Shown here one piece after another: positions 34,398 through 46,819 of a stretch of DNA of 64,000 nucleotides (position 1 is the first letter of the stretch; each line of letters starts with the position of its first letter). Both the position numbers and the translations under genes were made by a program. The notes beneath the pieces are model-generated. The model had not been told where the DNA came from. It did no database searches and worked only from the letters and a program-made list of their open reading frames with translations. The stretch lies in NCBI GenBank assembly GCA_027569505.1, contig JAPDFF010000016.1:399638-463637 (forward strand), in the 5' to 3' direction. The DNA comes from Chloridium humicola (taxonomy: Eukaryota > Ascomycota > Sordariomycetes > Chaetosphaeriales > Chaetosphaeriaceae).

Positions 34398-35135
34398 GAT
34401 TGCTGACTGTGCTGCTTGCAGTATCGATAACTCCGACGAAGAAGGAAGCCTTTACCGGGACGGCTGAGGCCGGTGTGTGGGTGACTGACAGCTGCAGGAG
34501 CGTGACGGTGGTAGATTAGGATGTGAATGTTTGAGGAGTGTAAATGGCTTTGCGATGCTTCGTAGGAGCTGGCTGAGGAAAACAAAGAGCGAGAAGATTG
34601 ACAACGCTGCTTTGTTCTGGGTGTGGTACAATGCAAGAAGTGGTGATCCAGAGACGAGGTTGAGGAAGGGATCAAGGAGCAAGTGGGTGAGGAAGAGGGC
34701 CGACTTAAATGTTTACATTGGTTGTCAGGAGCAACCGTCTGCACATGGCCCAGCCCCACATTCAGCCTTGGTCAGGGACCAGGTCCACATTTGAGCCCCA
34801 CTGTGGCACCTCGCATGCAAGGCAAAAGTTTCGGCAGCGGCCATGCGCTAGCGCCTCATCCCCCTGCCGCCAATCCACCCCTCGTGGAGCCAAACGGGGA
34901 TTGATCCGCTCATTCTGTGTCGTCGTCCACTGTCGTCCCTCCAACCCACAACTTCGTACGAGACGAGACGTCCACCGACTTACAAGAGTTGCTCAACCAA
35001 GAGCCCAGGAGCAACCGCGACGACATCGCCTTCAGCAACACCCCCCCTCCCACGTCTGCCTTCTCGCCGAATGCCAGCCTTGTGAGGTGCTCAACACATC
35101 GCCTAACAACGGGAGCCTCGCCGGCATTGAACGAC
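34398..35135. promoter_or_regulatory. Divergent promoter region of cdc20 and Kelch-BTB gene
   Basis: 738 bp between two start codons facing away from each other. The right-hand frame upstream of 35136 is open but has no ATG, so that part is read as 5' leader. No specific element was identified. Confidence 0.55.
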
Positions 35136-37502
35136 ATGGCGCAACAGCCCGCGACTCCAGCTGGCCCCTCCATCTTTGGCGGCCCTGGTCAGCCTGCTCC
35201 CGGTGTCACCCCTCAAGCCTCGGTGTCCTCGTTCGCCTCGACTTTGACCCCTGCTTCGGCCGGTTCCAACAACACCTACATCATGCCCAACTCCCCGCTC
35301 AAGAACCGCGCCCCCATGGACGGCTACCGGCCCAAAGTCACGCGCACGCTTGGCCAGAGACCTGCCTGTCTCGTCAATGCGTCGGTGACCTACTGTGGGA
35401 ACAACCAGATCTACGCCTTTGGTGGCTTCGACCAGTACACCGACGAGGTCTACAACCATGTGCTGCGCCTGGATCTGGTCAGCCATCAATGGACCCTCGT
35501 GGACAACTATGGCGATATACCAGGTGTACGGATGGGTTAGTTCCCTGTATTCGCATCTGCTCACCTCAGTCGACTGACCAAGACGCTAGGACATACGGCA
35601 ACGCTGTACAAGGGCGACAAACTCCTAGTGTTCGGCGGCGAGAACGAACACCGGACCTACCTTTCCGATCTCATCATCTTCGACCTCAAAACCGCACATT
35701 GGATGCAGCCTCAAGTAACTGGGCCAATTCCCAAGGGCCGCGCGCGGCATGCTGCTGTCTTGCACGAGGACAAGCTCTTCATCGTCGGTGGCATCACGGG
35801 TCACGACAACTACGTGCTGGACGACATCTGCTACCTGGATTTGAAGACATTTACATGGTCAAGGTCGTGGCGTTTTGTCGGACGCTTCGATCACTCAGCA
35901 TACATCTGGGGCGAGCGAGTCTGGGTGTTTGGGGGCTTGAGTGAGGACATGGACAAGGTTAGCGACCTGTGGTGGCTGGATCTCAAGGGGACACCGGCCT
36001 TCGACTCGCCGCCCCATATTGGGACTCTAGACCGCTCAGGGCTGGTGAGAAGTGCTTCTTCACCTCGCCCGCCCTACCAGTCAGCTCAGTCTCCCGTTGT
36101 TGGCTCATCCGGCTATGCGGCCAACTCGAGAACACCCCAAGTCAACACGCCGTCGTTCCACCTCAAGGCATATGCTCCCCCGGCGCCAGGCTCCATCTCG
36201 GCGTTGAAGTTTGTCAGCGGCACGAATGTCCCCTCTCAGATGCAGGGCGTCCATTTCCATGTCTACTCTTCCGGGACTCTGTTGGACTTTGTCACCCCTG
36301 CGGCGACCATCACATCAAAGGAGTGCTCGCTTTCTGCGCTAGATCTGGGTAGCCTTAGGTGGCAGAAGCTCGCAGAAGGGCGCGAAATCTTCAAGCCCGG
36401 CTACCGGTGGCATTACTGCACCATGAATGAGGATGGCACCAAGGCCTGGCTGCTAGGATGTCCTACAGAGGCCGGCGCAATGGATCTCGGAGTTAACGGC
36501 CTCGAGGAATATCTATCCGATATCATGGAGATCGATTTCCGCAGGTATGGCTTCTTGGGTAGCAACCTGGCGTCTGAGGCACGGGCGGATCTGATGCGTC
36601 CGTCGCTACGCACACGCCAAATTGAGCCTCCCTCCAAGGGACTCGGTGCAGACCTCGCCCGGCTTTTCAATCAGCCTCCTGAGACAGGGAGCGGGACCGA
36701 TTTCATCGTCACCGCGCTCTCACGCGACTACGACGAGGACGAGATCATGGGCTCTGCGCTCATGCACTCGCCAGAATCAGGGGACGGCGGCGACCAAGCC
36801 TGGCTGGCACCAGATGCGCCGACCTCCGCCCCGATCCACGTCCACCGGCTCATCCTCCAAGCGCGCTGGCCGCACTTTGCGCGCCTCTGGTCCAGCCAGA
36901 TGGCTGAGTTCCACACCAAGAAGATGCACATCCCCGAGCCCTACAGCGTAGTCAAAGCCTTCCTCTACTACCTCTACACGGACCGGATCGACCCAGCCGA
37001 AACAGAAGACCTAGCCATCGTCGACAACAACACTATCCACAACACCATGGCCGACCTCTCCGACGTCGCCGGCCTGCTCGTCATGTCCAACATCTACAAC
37101 ATCCCCCACCTCCGCCTCCTGTGTGTCAGCCGCCTGAGCAAAGAACTCGACGTCGACCACGCCTGCATCACATGGTACTGCGCAGGTCTCGCCAACGAAG
37201 AATGGCTGCGCAAGCGCGCGGCAGGGTTCTGCATGACGCACTGGGGGCGGGTGGTGCGCACGGCGGGGTTCCAGCGGCTGCCGCGCAGTGCGCTGGTGGA
37301 GCTGTCGCAGGAGGTGGACATGGAGGGGCGGGTGGTGGGCGGCGAGGAGCTAGACATGATCGTGGGCGGCATGGACGGCGGGCGCTTCGGCGACGGCGGG
37401 TCAGCTGGCGGCGCGTCGCGCCGTAAGGAGAGCGTGAGCAGCAGCCAGACGCAGATTCTGGAGACGGAGGACGACGATGAGGACGGCATGGAGATGTCTT
37501 AG
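35136..37502 (+). CDS. Kelch-repeat and BTB domain protein
   Basis: Two exons (35136-35535, 35590-37502) encode 770 residues. The start at 35136 is the first ATG in a frame open far upstream. Four clear Kelch motifs lie between residues 85 and 300 (IYAFGGFDQYTDEVYNHVL, LLVFGGENEHRTYLSDL, LFIVGGITGHDNYVLDD, VWVFGGLSEDMDKVSDL). A Ser/Pro-rich spacer and a second globular region follow. A BTB fold then occupies about 560-680 (APIHVHRLILQARWPHFARL, FLYYLYTDRID). Kelch-BTB architecture resembles S. pombe Ral2, which acts with Ras1; that assignment is a guess from domain order. Alternatives include a Cul3 adaptor. The final ~250 nt switch to G-ending codons. The 54-nt intron ends in CTAG. Confidence 0.83.
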
Positions 37503-39032
37503 ATTGGCATCCGCGCGAGGAGGAAGGGTCGTCGCCAGGTACGAGGAGGAGGGCAGACCGTGGTTTGGTGAGCGGCGGGGGGGCCGTGGTTTGTGGCTTT
37601 TTGTTCTTTGGATTGACATATAGAGAGCAAGGGCCATGGTAGGTTGGTTTAGACGTTCGTTCGCATTCTTCACGGCCTGGACCGGTGGGTGCTTTGGCTC
37701 CCTTTTCGAGTTCATTTTTTTCCTCCACAGGTATTTTCAGCGTGTAAGAGGCGCCACGATATGATGGGGATGGGGCATTGCGAGGCGTCAGGCGATGGGG
37801 TTTTGGTGTTTTCTAGGAGAAATAGCCATCGAATTTCAAGCATTATCTTCCAGTCTGCACGGATTTAAGTTGCTTCCCAGTGATGCAACAGAAAAGGCTT
37901 TCAAACAACAACACTTGCACTTGACGAGGGACTAATATTGTAGAAAAACGATGAGAAAAGCAATATTCCAACCGTCTTTTGAAACGGCTAAGAGGCTAAA
38001 AAGTGAGCAGTGCTTTTCCTACCATCCCTCCCTCGAAAACGCCAAAACCTCAAAAGCTAGCCAACGACTCCTTGCAAAGCTCTTCAGCCATGTCCGCCCA
38101 TTTCTGTCCCGTACTTTTAGACACCAAATCCTTGAGCATCAACAGCATCAAATCCGCAAACAACTGAAATTGCAACACATCAAGGACCCCAACCGGACCA
38201 TAAAATCCCATCAAACAAACGACAAAGACATCCGCTGATACAGGCACTTGCCCGGTGTAAAACGATAAAAAGACCATTAGCGATTAAGAAAAGCCCCGAG
38301 TACTGTGTAAGGAACAGCAACATCGTACTGTTCCTTCTGCCCGCCCCCCTCTCTTGCGGGGGGCGGATTGGTAACGCCACTCTGCAACCCTCCTCCCTGC
38401 GTCGCCACCCGTCCGATGTCGTCCCCGTCTATAGTCCGGTGTCTTTATTCCTCCTCTTGCCCTCTATTCGTCGTCTCATGTTGGCCGAGGGGAAAGAAAA
38501 GGGCGAAGAGAAGGGTTTTGTTGCTGATCGGAAGTCGAGCTGCGCAAAGGGATTAAGCGAGGGGCTTGCCAATCCGAAAGAAAAATTTCGATTTGGGTAC
38601 ACTGAAACCCTGCTAGTGATGCCGAAATTCCTTTTTCTCTTCCTTCTTTTCCCCATTCTCTCCGGCCTTTTGTTTTCCGTTTCGTTTTTTTTTTTGCCGC
38701 CTTTTTTGAAATCGAGTTCAAACCACCGCCGACGGGTATCAGTCTGAACTCCAAGTCAAGTCTATGGGTATCTGGCTGTGGGCGACTCAGTCCAGCCAAC
38801 GCCGCTCGCATGCCAGGGATGCAAAAAAGACTGAAGCCCCATTGAAGAAACGCCGAGCTGTATGCCGAAATGCAAATTCCAAAACCCCAAGCAAAGATGG
38901 AGGTGGGTGATTTTCGTTTCCGATAAGTAGAGAAACAGTCCTATGTCGAGTGTGTTGCGGTGTCGTCAAAAGCAAGCCAGAGTCTCATTCAGCCAAGGCT
39001 CCGGCCAAATTCATGTCGATGTTGGGGACCTT
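37503..39032. other. Convergent intergenic region between Kelch-BTB and Sfp1-like genes
   Basis: 1.5 kb between two 3' ends. It is AT-rich from about 37840 to 38330, with pyrimidine-rich patches around 38440-38720. No gene was recognised. Small open frames on both strands lack domains. Confidence 0.5.
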
Positions 39033-41386
39033 TTAGAGCATTGTGTCCTCGTTGATGTTGGGTAGGGCTCCTTGCTGAAACGCGAGGAACGTGGCTGGGT
39101 TTTGCATCATTGTCGACAACAGCGTCTGGTGCTGGGCCCTAAGATCGGGATCGCACATGGGCGAGTGTTGCTTGTGCTAAGTGGATGTCAGCGCTGGAAC
39201 TATCCAACAACAAAGGACTTCTGCAAACTTACGTATTTCAACCCGTTCAGATTCTTGTATCGCTTCCCGCAAACATCACACTTGAAAGGCTTCTCTTTCT
39301 CCATCCCCAGCGTGCCCGGGTAGGGAGTGCTCGTCTCCGGGTTAACGATGGAGAAGGTGCCATCACCGTTCTCGTGCAACTGCTGGGTCGAGTGACCGTG
39401 GGTTTTGTGATATCTGACACGTGTTAGCAAGGCTACCATCACAGGCTGATAGAGGAACTCTACTTACTTCAGACCGTTCTGGTTCTTGTAGGCTTTCTCA
39501 CAGCCAATGACAGGACACCTGAAGGGCTTGTGCTCTTCGGCGGGCGGAAGCATCAGTGCGGTCATCTGCTGCAGGATCATGGAGGGATCGGTGCCGGCCG
39601 GGAACTGGCTCAGGTCGAGATTCATGGCTTGCAGGTGCTGCTGCAACTGTTGCTGAAGCTGCAGCTGCTGGTCGAGAGCACGCTGCTGGCTGGTCATTTG
39701 TGTGGTGCCACCAGGGCTATACAAGCGCTTGGCAGGATCGTCGATCGTGCCGAGCGCACCGAAAGCCAGGCCCCCGAGTTGAGAGCCGCCCAAATTCATG
39801 TTGCCAAGGTTCATCTTCATGGACATGCCGGGGAGATCGCCGTCGTCCTCCCCGTTGGCGTCCTGGCCAAACTGTCCCCGCTGTGGCAGGCCTTGCTGCG
39901 TCGTCAAGGTAGGCGTGTTGACGGAAGAGACAGTCGGGTTGTTCTGAAAACCAAAGCTAACGGCGGCAGGCGTCGGTGGCTGCGAGGTGCGAAGAGCTTG
40001 GTGGGGGAGACCAGAACTGTTCAGATGCAGCTGCGGCCTCTGCTGCTGACCGAAGAGTTGACGAGTCTGCTGGATCGTCCTCGCGCTATCGTCCATGTCC
40101 ATGGGCCCAAGAGTCTCGTCCATCTCCATCTCGCCGACTGCGTCCATCTCGTCGTTCATGTGCGACAAGGCGTTAAGCTTCTGGGAAACGGCCGTCATTG
40201 GGAGCTGTTGCTGGCGCATCATCTGGCCGATCCCGCCAACACCCAGGCCTGGGGTGACTTGCCGCGGTTGGGGGAATCCAAGCATCGGCTGCGAGACTTG
40301 CTGCACTCTGCCGTTCGGCGGCGCAACTGACCCAGCGCGGCTAGCGGGACCGCGGGAGGGCGCCTGACTCGCGCCGAATGCGTCCCTGGAGACAGCAGGT
40401 GTGGTTGTCGGGTGGTGATGTTCTTCGTAATGCTGCAGAAGATCGTGGAGGGTCGGCCAAGTGCGATCGCAGCAGATGAAGTCGCGCATAAAGCTGGCCT
40501 CGAGCCTCGGGATGTACGAGGATGACTGGAATGATGAGGGTTGGTTATTGATGTACGGCGAGGTGCCCGTCATCATCATACTGTCGAGACGTTAGATCGA
40601 GCTTCAAAAAGGCAGGCAGAGATCGGAGGGCGGTGCCCGGCGCCTGGCGCTGCTGATTTTAAGACGACAGCCTTCTGCCCGAGACACCAGGGGACCTCGC
40701 CGGGCGGAATGGGCTTGAGACAAAAGGAGAAGCGGGGCGGTCTAATGGCGTTGATGAGAGTATGAGAGTCAAACTTACTCTTCCCGGATGAAACTGCCGA
40801 CTGAAATGCCTCCCCAACTCATTCCCCCCATCATGCTGCCGGCCAAGCTCTCGCGGCGGCCGCGGTTGGCATGATCGCGATTCGGGTTGGCCATGGAAAT
40901 GGGCTTTGCGCCGGCGCTGACGAACGAGTCCTGGCGGCTGCGGCCAGTGGCCGAGCCGAAATCGGGTCCGGTCGTCATGTCGACGTCAAGGTCAGCTTCG
41001 TCGTAGGCCGCAGTCGGGCTGTTGTCGGAGCGATCGGCGGCACACGACTGGTTGTTGTCGTTGGGAAACGGGTGGTCGCCGGTAATGGTGATTTTGGCGG
41101 GGTTCCAGGCTGGTGAGGCAGTTTTGTGGGCCGAGTTTGGGATGGCGATCGGATCGGAGGAAGAGAGCAACGGAAAGGAGGTCGAGCTGGGCGTCGCCGG
41201 TTGGGGGGTCGGTGACGGCGAGCGCGACGATAAGTGGTGAACAAGAGGGGAAGGCGAATCAGCGGCAGAAGTCGCAGGCGACGTGTGGTTCCAGTTCTTA
41301 TTTCCACGGGCCCCAGCAGGCTCCGCAGGCTCGGGGCTCGCTTTCGAATTCAACCACTGGGTCCAGGGTGAGCGCATGGACGGCAT
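39033..41386 (-). CDS. Sfp1-like C2H2 zinc-finger transcription factor
   Basis: Four exons on the minus strand (41386-40779, 40580-39468, 39413-39233, 39176-39033) encode 681 residues. The N terminus is Ser/Pro-rich. A conserved Cys-Cys/His-His motif lies at about residues 230-255 (CCDRTWPTLHDLLQHYEEHH). A Gln/Met-rich activation-like region follows. The DNA-binding end has two split C2H2 fingers: CPVIGCEKAYKNQNGLKYHK with a His-rich tail, and CDVCGKRYKNLNGLKYHK. Introns 2 and 3 fall at the equivalent position within each finger, right after the NGLK helix. The paired split fingers are typical of yeast Sfp1, which links TOR and nutrients to ribosomal gene transcription; the nutrient role is inferred. 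Intron 1 is 198 nt. A 4.65-kb non-coding region lies upstream. Confidence 0.85.
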
Positions 41387-44300
41387 GGCGAACGAGGGCC
41401 AATGTGTGGATAGCGCTGCCTAGCCTCGGATGCGGATGGGGACCTTCCAGCGGCAGATTGACGGGGGTCCTTGACGGCGACGCTTGTGGAAGCCCAATCG
41501 AAGCCGAATTCGCCGCTCCAGGGGGAGCCACACAGCGCCCAGCGGTGGAAACGTCAGGGATGGGCCGTGAAGGGGGAGACTGGGTCAAGTCCAGTGTGGA
41601 CTGTGGAGGGGAAGAAAAAGGTAGTACGTAGAAATGGATGAAAGTTGGGGATGTTGCAGAAGACTGCGAAATAAGAAAACCTGTTGCCGTCGCTCAGCTT
41701 GATCCCAATCGGACTTTTGTCCTGTTTGATGAGCCAACAAGTGGGATGGTGGTCTGGTTCGAGTTCAGTTGCCGGCAGGGACAGGGCTTGGGGGTCCCGT
41801 CGCTGTCGCAGTGGTTGGGCTTGGGTTCGGAGGTTCACAACCAGGGGTTGCTGTGTAAGTGGGAGTGGATCGCGGCGTTGAAATGACTAATTCGCCCCAA
41901 CAACGAGAAGCAGACCGTGTCGAGCAGAGCGCGACGCAAAGCGGTACAGAAGTGGTCGGAGACAGTACTGATGGTGTTGGTGAGATCTGGTAGGGAACTG
42001 TAGCCTCTCAGAAATGAAATGGAAGGAGGTTGGATGGAAAGAGGTGAGGTTCGGATAACTGCTTTGCCCCAGTTTGGAAGGCTCGATTCGCCAGGTTCAA
42101 CAAATGGCAGGAAGCTCGGACGGGAAGGAAGCACCTGTCCGATCCAAATAATGGGAAGCAGGCTGGATACTTTATTCACGTCAAGGCAACGGGAAAAGAC
42201 CAGAAACGGGAGCGAGAGAGCGAGAGAGCGAGAGTGTATTACGACACCGCCTTCAGAGTCCCTGGGCAGCGTGCGGTCGAGCATCACGGTCCCCCGCTAT
42301 CGAGCCCAGGTCTCTGATGAAATGGGCCAGTGATCATCGCAGGACCCCCGCGCTTCCTCCTCTCAGGCTGACTCCGGCTCAACACCCGCTGGGACTTAGC
42401 GCAGTCTAGCTGCAGATTGCAAGGCATTGAACTCGTTCCTTTTGCTTTTCGCGGATGGCTGCATGTCCTCGCAAACGGAGGCTCTGGTCAGCACAAGTCG
42501 GTTCTGGCCAACCGCTTCCCACCGAGGCGTTTTGGTGTGTTGTGCGCACTGTTCCAAGGAGCCGGGATTCTTGGCTTTAGGTCCCCCACTGTGGACCCGG
42601 TACTCGATCGCGACTCCGTGCGGCTGTGGCTAAGTTTGTACTGTGTACAACGGTGCTGCATGCATGCATCCCGTCCCATCTTCAACTCGAGGTTGCAAAC
42701 ATCTGTTCCTATCTTCTTCGCGACGGTTGATGCTTCCAACTGTTCCGGCTGTGCAGGGGCATTGCTACCCTGGATTCCTTTTTCTGTCACGTATAGTTCT
42801 TCGCCGAAACTTGAACATGTGTTGCCAAGCCACCGAGTGACCGAGCAGAGCTGGTCTTAGGAGGTTCGAGAGTTCCAGATCATTGCCACACCTGATCCAA
42901 GGCTGAGGCGGATGGCTACACATCATGAAACCCAAACAGGGCAACAATGCTCTCCAGCTGACACAACGCTCAGTCGAGGCTGGCTATGCGGAGCCAACGC
43001 CGCTGGACCTGACTCGGAGCCCAAACCTCCTTCCACCTTCGGGGAAAAGGCAAGATGGTCCCGCGTCTTCGCCATGTTTCAACGCTTGAACCCTCACACC
43101 ATACCCCGATTTGGCAAAATGGACCAAGCCCATCTCACAATTCCGTTGCTTTTCCGCACCCAGCAGAAGAACGGCCACGGTCTCTTTGCCCCTGGCTTCT
43201 CGGGAGCCACTCGCCCGAGGTGACGGTGGAGACTTAGGTTGGCAATGCTTCTGGCACTGTGAATCTGTTTGTATGGCGCGCCTCGGCCAGGGTGTTGGCG
43301 GTCAAGCTGAGGATTGTCCCTTGGTGTCTGTCATACCATCTAGTATATTATCCAATGGCCTCGGCCTAGGCCTCGGATGTATTCGCGCGGTGGTCTGTTC
43401 TGCTTTCCATTCCAGTGTTTCCTGGTGACATCGCCAACAACCAGGAACGGGAGCTGCCAAACCGCCAAGCTGGAGGTTAAGGCTGGCACAGTGCCCGCGC
43501 GCACAGTTCCGTTTGGAATGTTCTGTGGCGTTTGCATTTGACTTCCACGTGTGCCTGAAACTGCCGTCCACCATCCACACAGTTCGCACTCCACAACTAC
43601 AACCCAGCTATGAACCTCCTACCAACGGCATGGAAACACTGGCCAATGGTCACCATCTCCAAGCGAGAGACACCGCATATTCCCAGATTCTATCTTCAAC
43701 CAGCCAGATTTCACGATCCGCAACCCTGATCTCGAGAAGGCAGGTGCAGGATGGATGGGGGGAGGTCCATCTTGGTTTAGTCCGGGGGGGGGGGGATCTG
43801 CAGGAGATGGACAAAGTCATTGGGTCATCCATCTGAACCCGTCGTCTTCCATGCTTTGCCCCTATTTCGGGGATACCCGCGAGCAGGAGAGTGGAGGGGA
43901 TTCCAACCTCCCGGTGCCATCCCAGGATTTTATGTCGTCAACACCTCGCATCCTCTTTCCCTTCTCGAGCAAGTGAGTGCGGTCCATCTCGATGCGTCTC
44001 TCGCTTATCATGGCATCTCCAGATTGCGGCGACCTTACGCACTGACGTCGTGACGGCAAATCATTACCCCCTCATTTCAGTTAACAGAGCAATGGGAATC
44101 TCGATTCTGCAGGCGCCAGTGAGTGTGTTGACGGCTCCTGCAGGATTCCACCCCCTCTCATGGCAGAGGGGGCATGCACACGAGGTCTTCGACTCTGCCG
44201 CCTAGAACCTCTTCCGTGGCACTTCACCTTCCTCTACACCTCAGGCAGCTTATTTCTACCCCTCCCCGAGCCCTCGAACAAGTGCGGAGACATGCAACAG

Positions 44301-46035
44301 GCTAAACCATCCGGCTTGTCTCCCCGCCCAGCCAGCTGGCTCACCGTCAACAGCCCGGACCCCGGGGCCCGGAGGGCGGAGGCCGGCCCCGGCCAGGTGG
44401 ATCTGGCGAGCCCCAGTTTCTCTTGGCAGGGCTTCTGGAATCAGATGCAACTTCTCCACGGGGTTTTCGATGTCCCGGGCAGTAATTTCGGGCGGTGTGA
44501 AAGGCAGAGGCCGTTTGGAAGCGCACATGGGCAGTGGGACGGCTTCTTCAACCTGGGCCCTGTTGAAACATTGAAGATTCGAACCGGCAGAACTTCGATG
44601 TGTTCTGGAGCTACTCGAAAACCCCATGCAGTTTGTCAACTGGGGCATTTCCTCAAGTTAGCTGTGCAAGTCACTTGACGAAACCTCAAAAAGAGACAAA
44701 GAAGGCGGGCCAAGGAGGGAACACGCTGGCGGCACAAGTCATTCGCTGGCCTGACTACGCCGGATCAGCTAATCTTGAAGAACCATATGTGAAAGAGATT
44801 GGCACGGCAGCGAACTTGGTGATGGCATCATGTCTTTGTTGGCAAAATAGGTACCCCAGCCCACAGGGCAGCAGGGCTTGGGGAAGACGCCAAGACTTTG
44901 TTGCCCATGAAGGACACCACAATAGGGGTAGAAGAATCATCAGCGGTCTTCGACCAGGCCCGCTTGAATCATGCTCCGAGGACTTCGTTGTGTTGCTAAG
45001 CCATGCCATCTCGTATTACCTTCACCATCTCATCGGATGTCCCGAGATGTCATGCGGGAATGGGCGGTCTTGTGCCCCTTTGTACCCTCTACCCAGCAAG
45101 ACTGGCCGGCAGAGGGCGGGCGTGCCGGCTTTGGCCGATCTGGTGGCCCATCGGGACCGTCGGTGGGGGCGGGAGTCGGTGGTTCAGGGCGCGGCAGTCG
45201 CCCAGGGACCGAAAGACAAAAATATCGCTTTCGTTCCAGGCCTCGATTATTAATTCGGGATGCCTCCTGCCGCCCTCACACCAGATTCTTGCAAAACACG
45301 CGGTCCGGATGCGACTGGCCCGGGTGGGTCTCCGGCGAAAGTAGGAACAGAGCGAGTCACAAGGAGTTGAGCAATTGCAGCGTTTTGCAGCATCTCCAGG
45401 ATTTCCATCACTCAGCCACGCGCCTCGGCGACTTGCCGGGATCTCCAGCCCTCCACCCTCCAACCCAACCCCAACCCCGAACTTGGTTTCAAGAGTCTTG
45501 GCATGTGTGCTCTCTCAGCACGGGGAACCCTCGGGGTTTGCCTCCCCAGCAGCACACTGACATCACCATCTCCTCGGCCATCGCTTTTTCGCGATGTGAG
45601 ATGGAAGTCCCGTATTTAAAGCCCTGAATGAGCCCCTGAACAGATCGACGTTGAGCCTGAATTCTCCCTCCTGCAATTCATAGCACCACAAGACACAACA
45701 AGCGCCCTGGTTGTCGAAAGGCGTCTTTTACGTCACTTTTACGGGGTGCCACGCTTCCTTCCCGCCTTTGAACGTGAACCCTTCCGTTGGCTCCACCACA
45801 TCCCCATCTTCCAGGCCCGATTTTTGCAACCCCTGTCACGGGCCGGCGACCTGAATCATCATACGATAATTTGTCGCACCACCACATCAACGCCGCCTCA
45901 GAGGAACAAAAGGCACACGCGGGGCTGACATTGACGTCCTCCCGTTTCCCAGAATCCCAAGCCCTATCACCATTTCCTTTCGCAGCCGGTAGCCACCACA
46001 GCGCGCCGCCACCCCCCCCCCCCCCCCCCGCCAAC
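41387..46035. other. 4.65-kb divergent intergenic region between Sfp1-like and Rcf2-like genes
   Basis: The longest gap in the window. It contains short homopolymers (G12 at 43784-43795), a GAGCGAGA repeat at 42208-42233, a 10-bp palindrome GGCCTAGGCC near 43370, and a TATTTAAA at 45613-45620. Several open frames of 100-220 residues exist, none with a recognisable domain, and they overlap on both strands. A long regulated leader, an unrecognised ncRNA or an intron-rich gene cannot be excluded. Confidence 0.5.
46012..46029 (+). repeat. C18 homopolymer just before the Rcf2-like start codon
   Basis: Eighteen C residues end six bases before the ATG at 46036. It lies in the 5' UTR. The exact length may be uncertain. 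Confidence 0.85.
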
Positions 46036-46819
46036 ATGAAGATCATCAGCAAGGAAGAAGAGGCGGAGCACTTCGGTGTCGTCGTCCGCGGTGGCCTCAT
46101 CGGCGGCAGCATTGGTCTCGCCCTGGGCCTGGGCGGTGTCATCTTCGGCTCGCGGCGGTACCCGGCCTTCCGGTCGCTGACCCTCCCGTTCCGCTCGTTC
46201 CTGGTCACCTCGACCGGCACATTCGGCGCCATTGTCATCGCCGAGCGGTACAGCATCAACTACCAGCGGTCGCACGACGCCATGAACAACTACCTCGAGG
46301 CGTCGAACCGCGCACTCGAGCACGCGCGCACGGCCAACAAGACGGAGAAGCAGCGCCTCATGGACTGGGGCCGCGAGAACCGCTACACCATCGTGTTCGC
46401 GTCCTGGGTCGCCGCCATGGGCATCGCCATGGCCATTGTCAACCGCAACAAGTTCATCAGCACCAGCCAGAAGCTCGTCCAGGCCCGTGTCTATGCCCAG
46501 GGTCTCACCCTCGCTGTGCTGATCGCCACCGCTGCTCTCGAGACCGCCGACGCCAAGGCCGGCAAGGGCCGCTGGGAGACCGTCATGGTCGTTGACCCCG
46601 ATGACCCGACCCACCAGCACATGATCGAGAAGCGGATTCACAAGGAGGACTACGAGGGCCAGGACCTCTGGAAGCGTATGTTGCTACTCGCATCTCACTT
46701 GTTTCGGGACATTGACTAACTTGCGCTTAGAAATGGTCGCTGCCGAGGAGAGGCGTCTGGAGGACCAGAAGAAGCAGCGCGCCGAGGCCGCGAAGTCCGA
46801 CAAGGTTGCGACTCACTAA
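46036..46819 (+). CDS. rcf2: Respiratory supercomplex factor 2-like protein (HIG1 domain)
   Basis: Two exons (46036-46675, 46731-46819) encode 242 residues. Rcf2 is a mitochondrial inner-membrane protein that associates with cytochrome oxidase supercomplexes. An N-terminal membrane pair (GGLIGGSIGLALGLGGVIFG and FLVTSTGTFGAIVIAERYSI) is followed by a charged helix. The HIG1 domain lies at about 113-172 (NRYTIVFASWVAAMGIAMAI, QGLTLAVLIATAALETADAK). The C terminus, ending EERRLEDQKKQRAEAAKSDK, is supplied by the second exon after a 55-nt intron. The ATG follows a C18 run and the frame is open further upstream, but without another ATG. Strong C-ending codon bias suggests high expression. Confidence 0.88.

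Noticed and set aside
34917..35135. N-terminal extension of the Kelch-BTB protein
   Set aside because: The frame is open but begins with GTG and has no ATG before 35136.
44160..44678. 172-residue open frame in the Sfp1-Rcf2 gap
   Set aside because: No recognisable domain or signal, no codon pattern like the neighbours, and overlapped by frames on both strands.
45787..46035. N-terminal extension of the Rcf2-like protein through the C18 run
   Set aside because: The upstream frame has no ATG, and the polyproline it would encode comes from the homopolymer.
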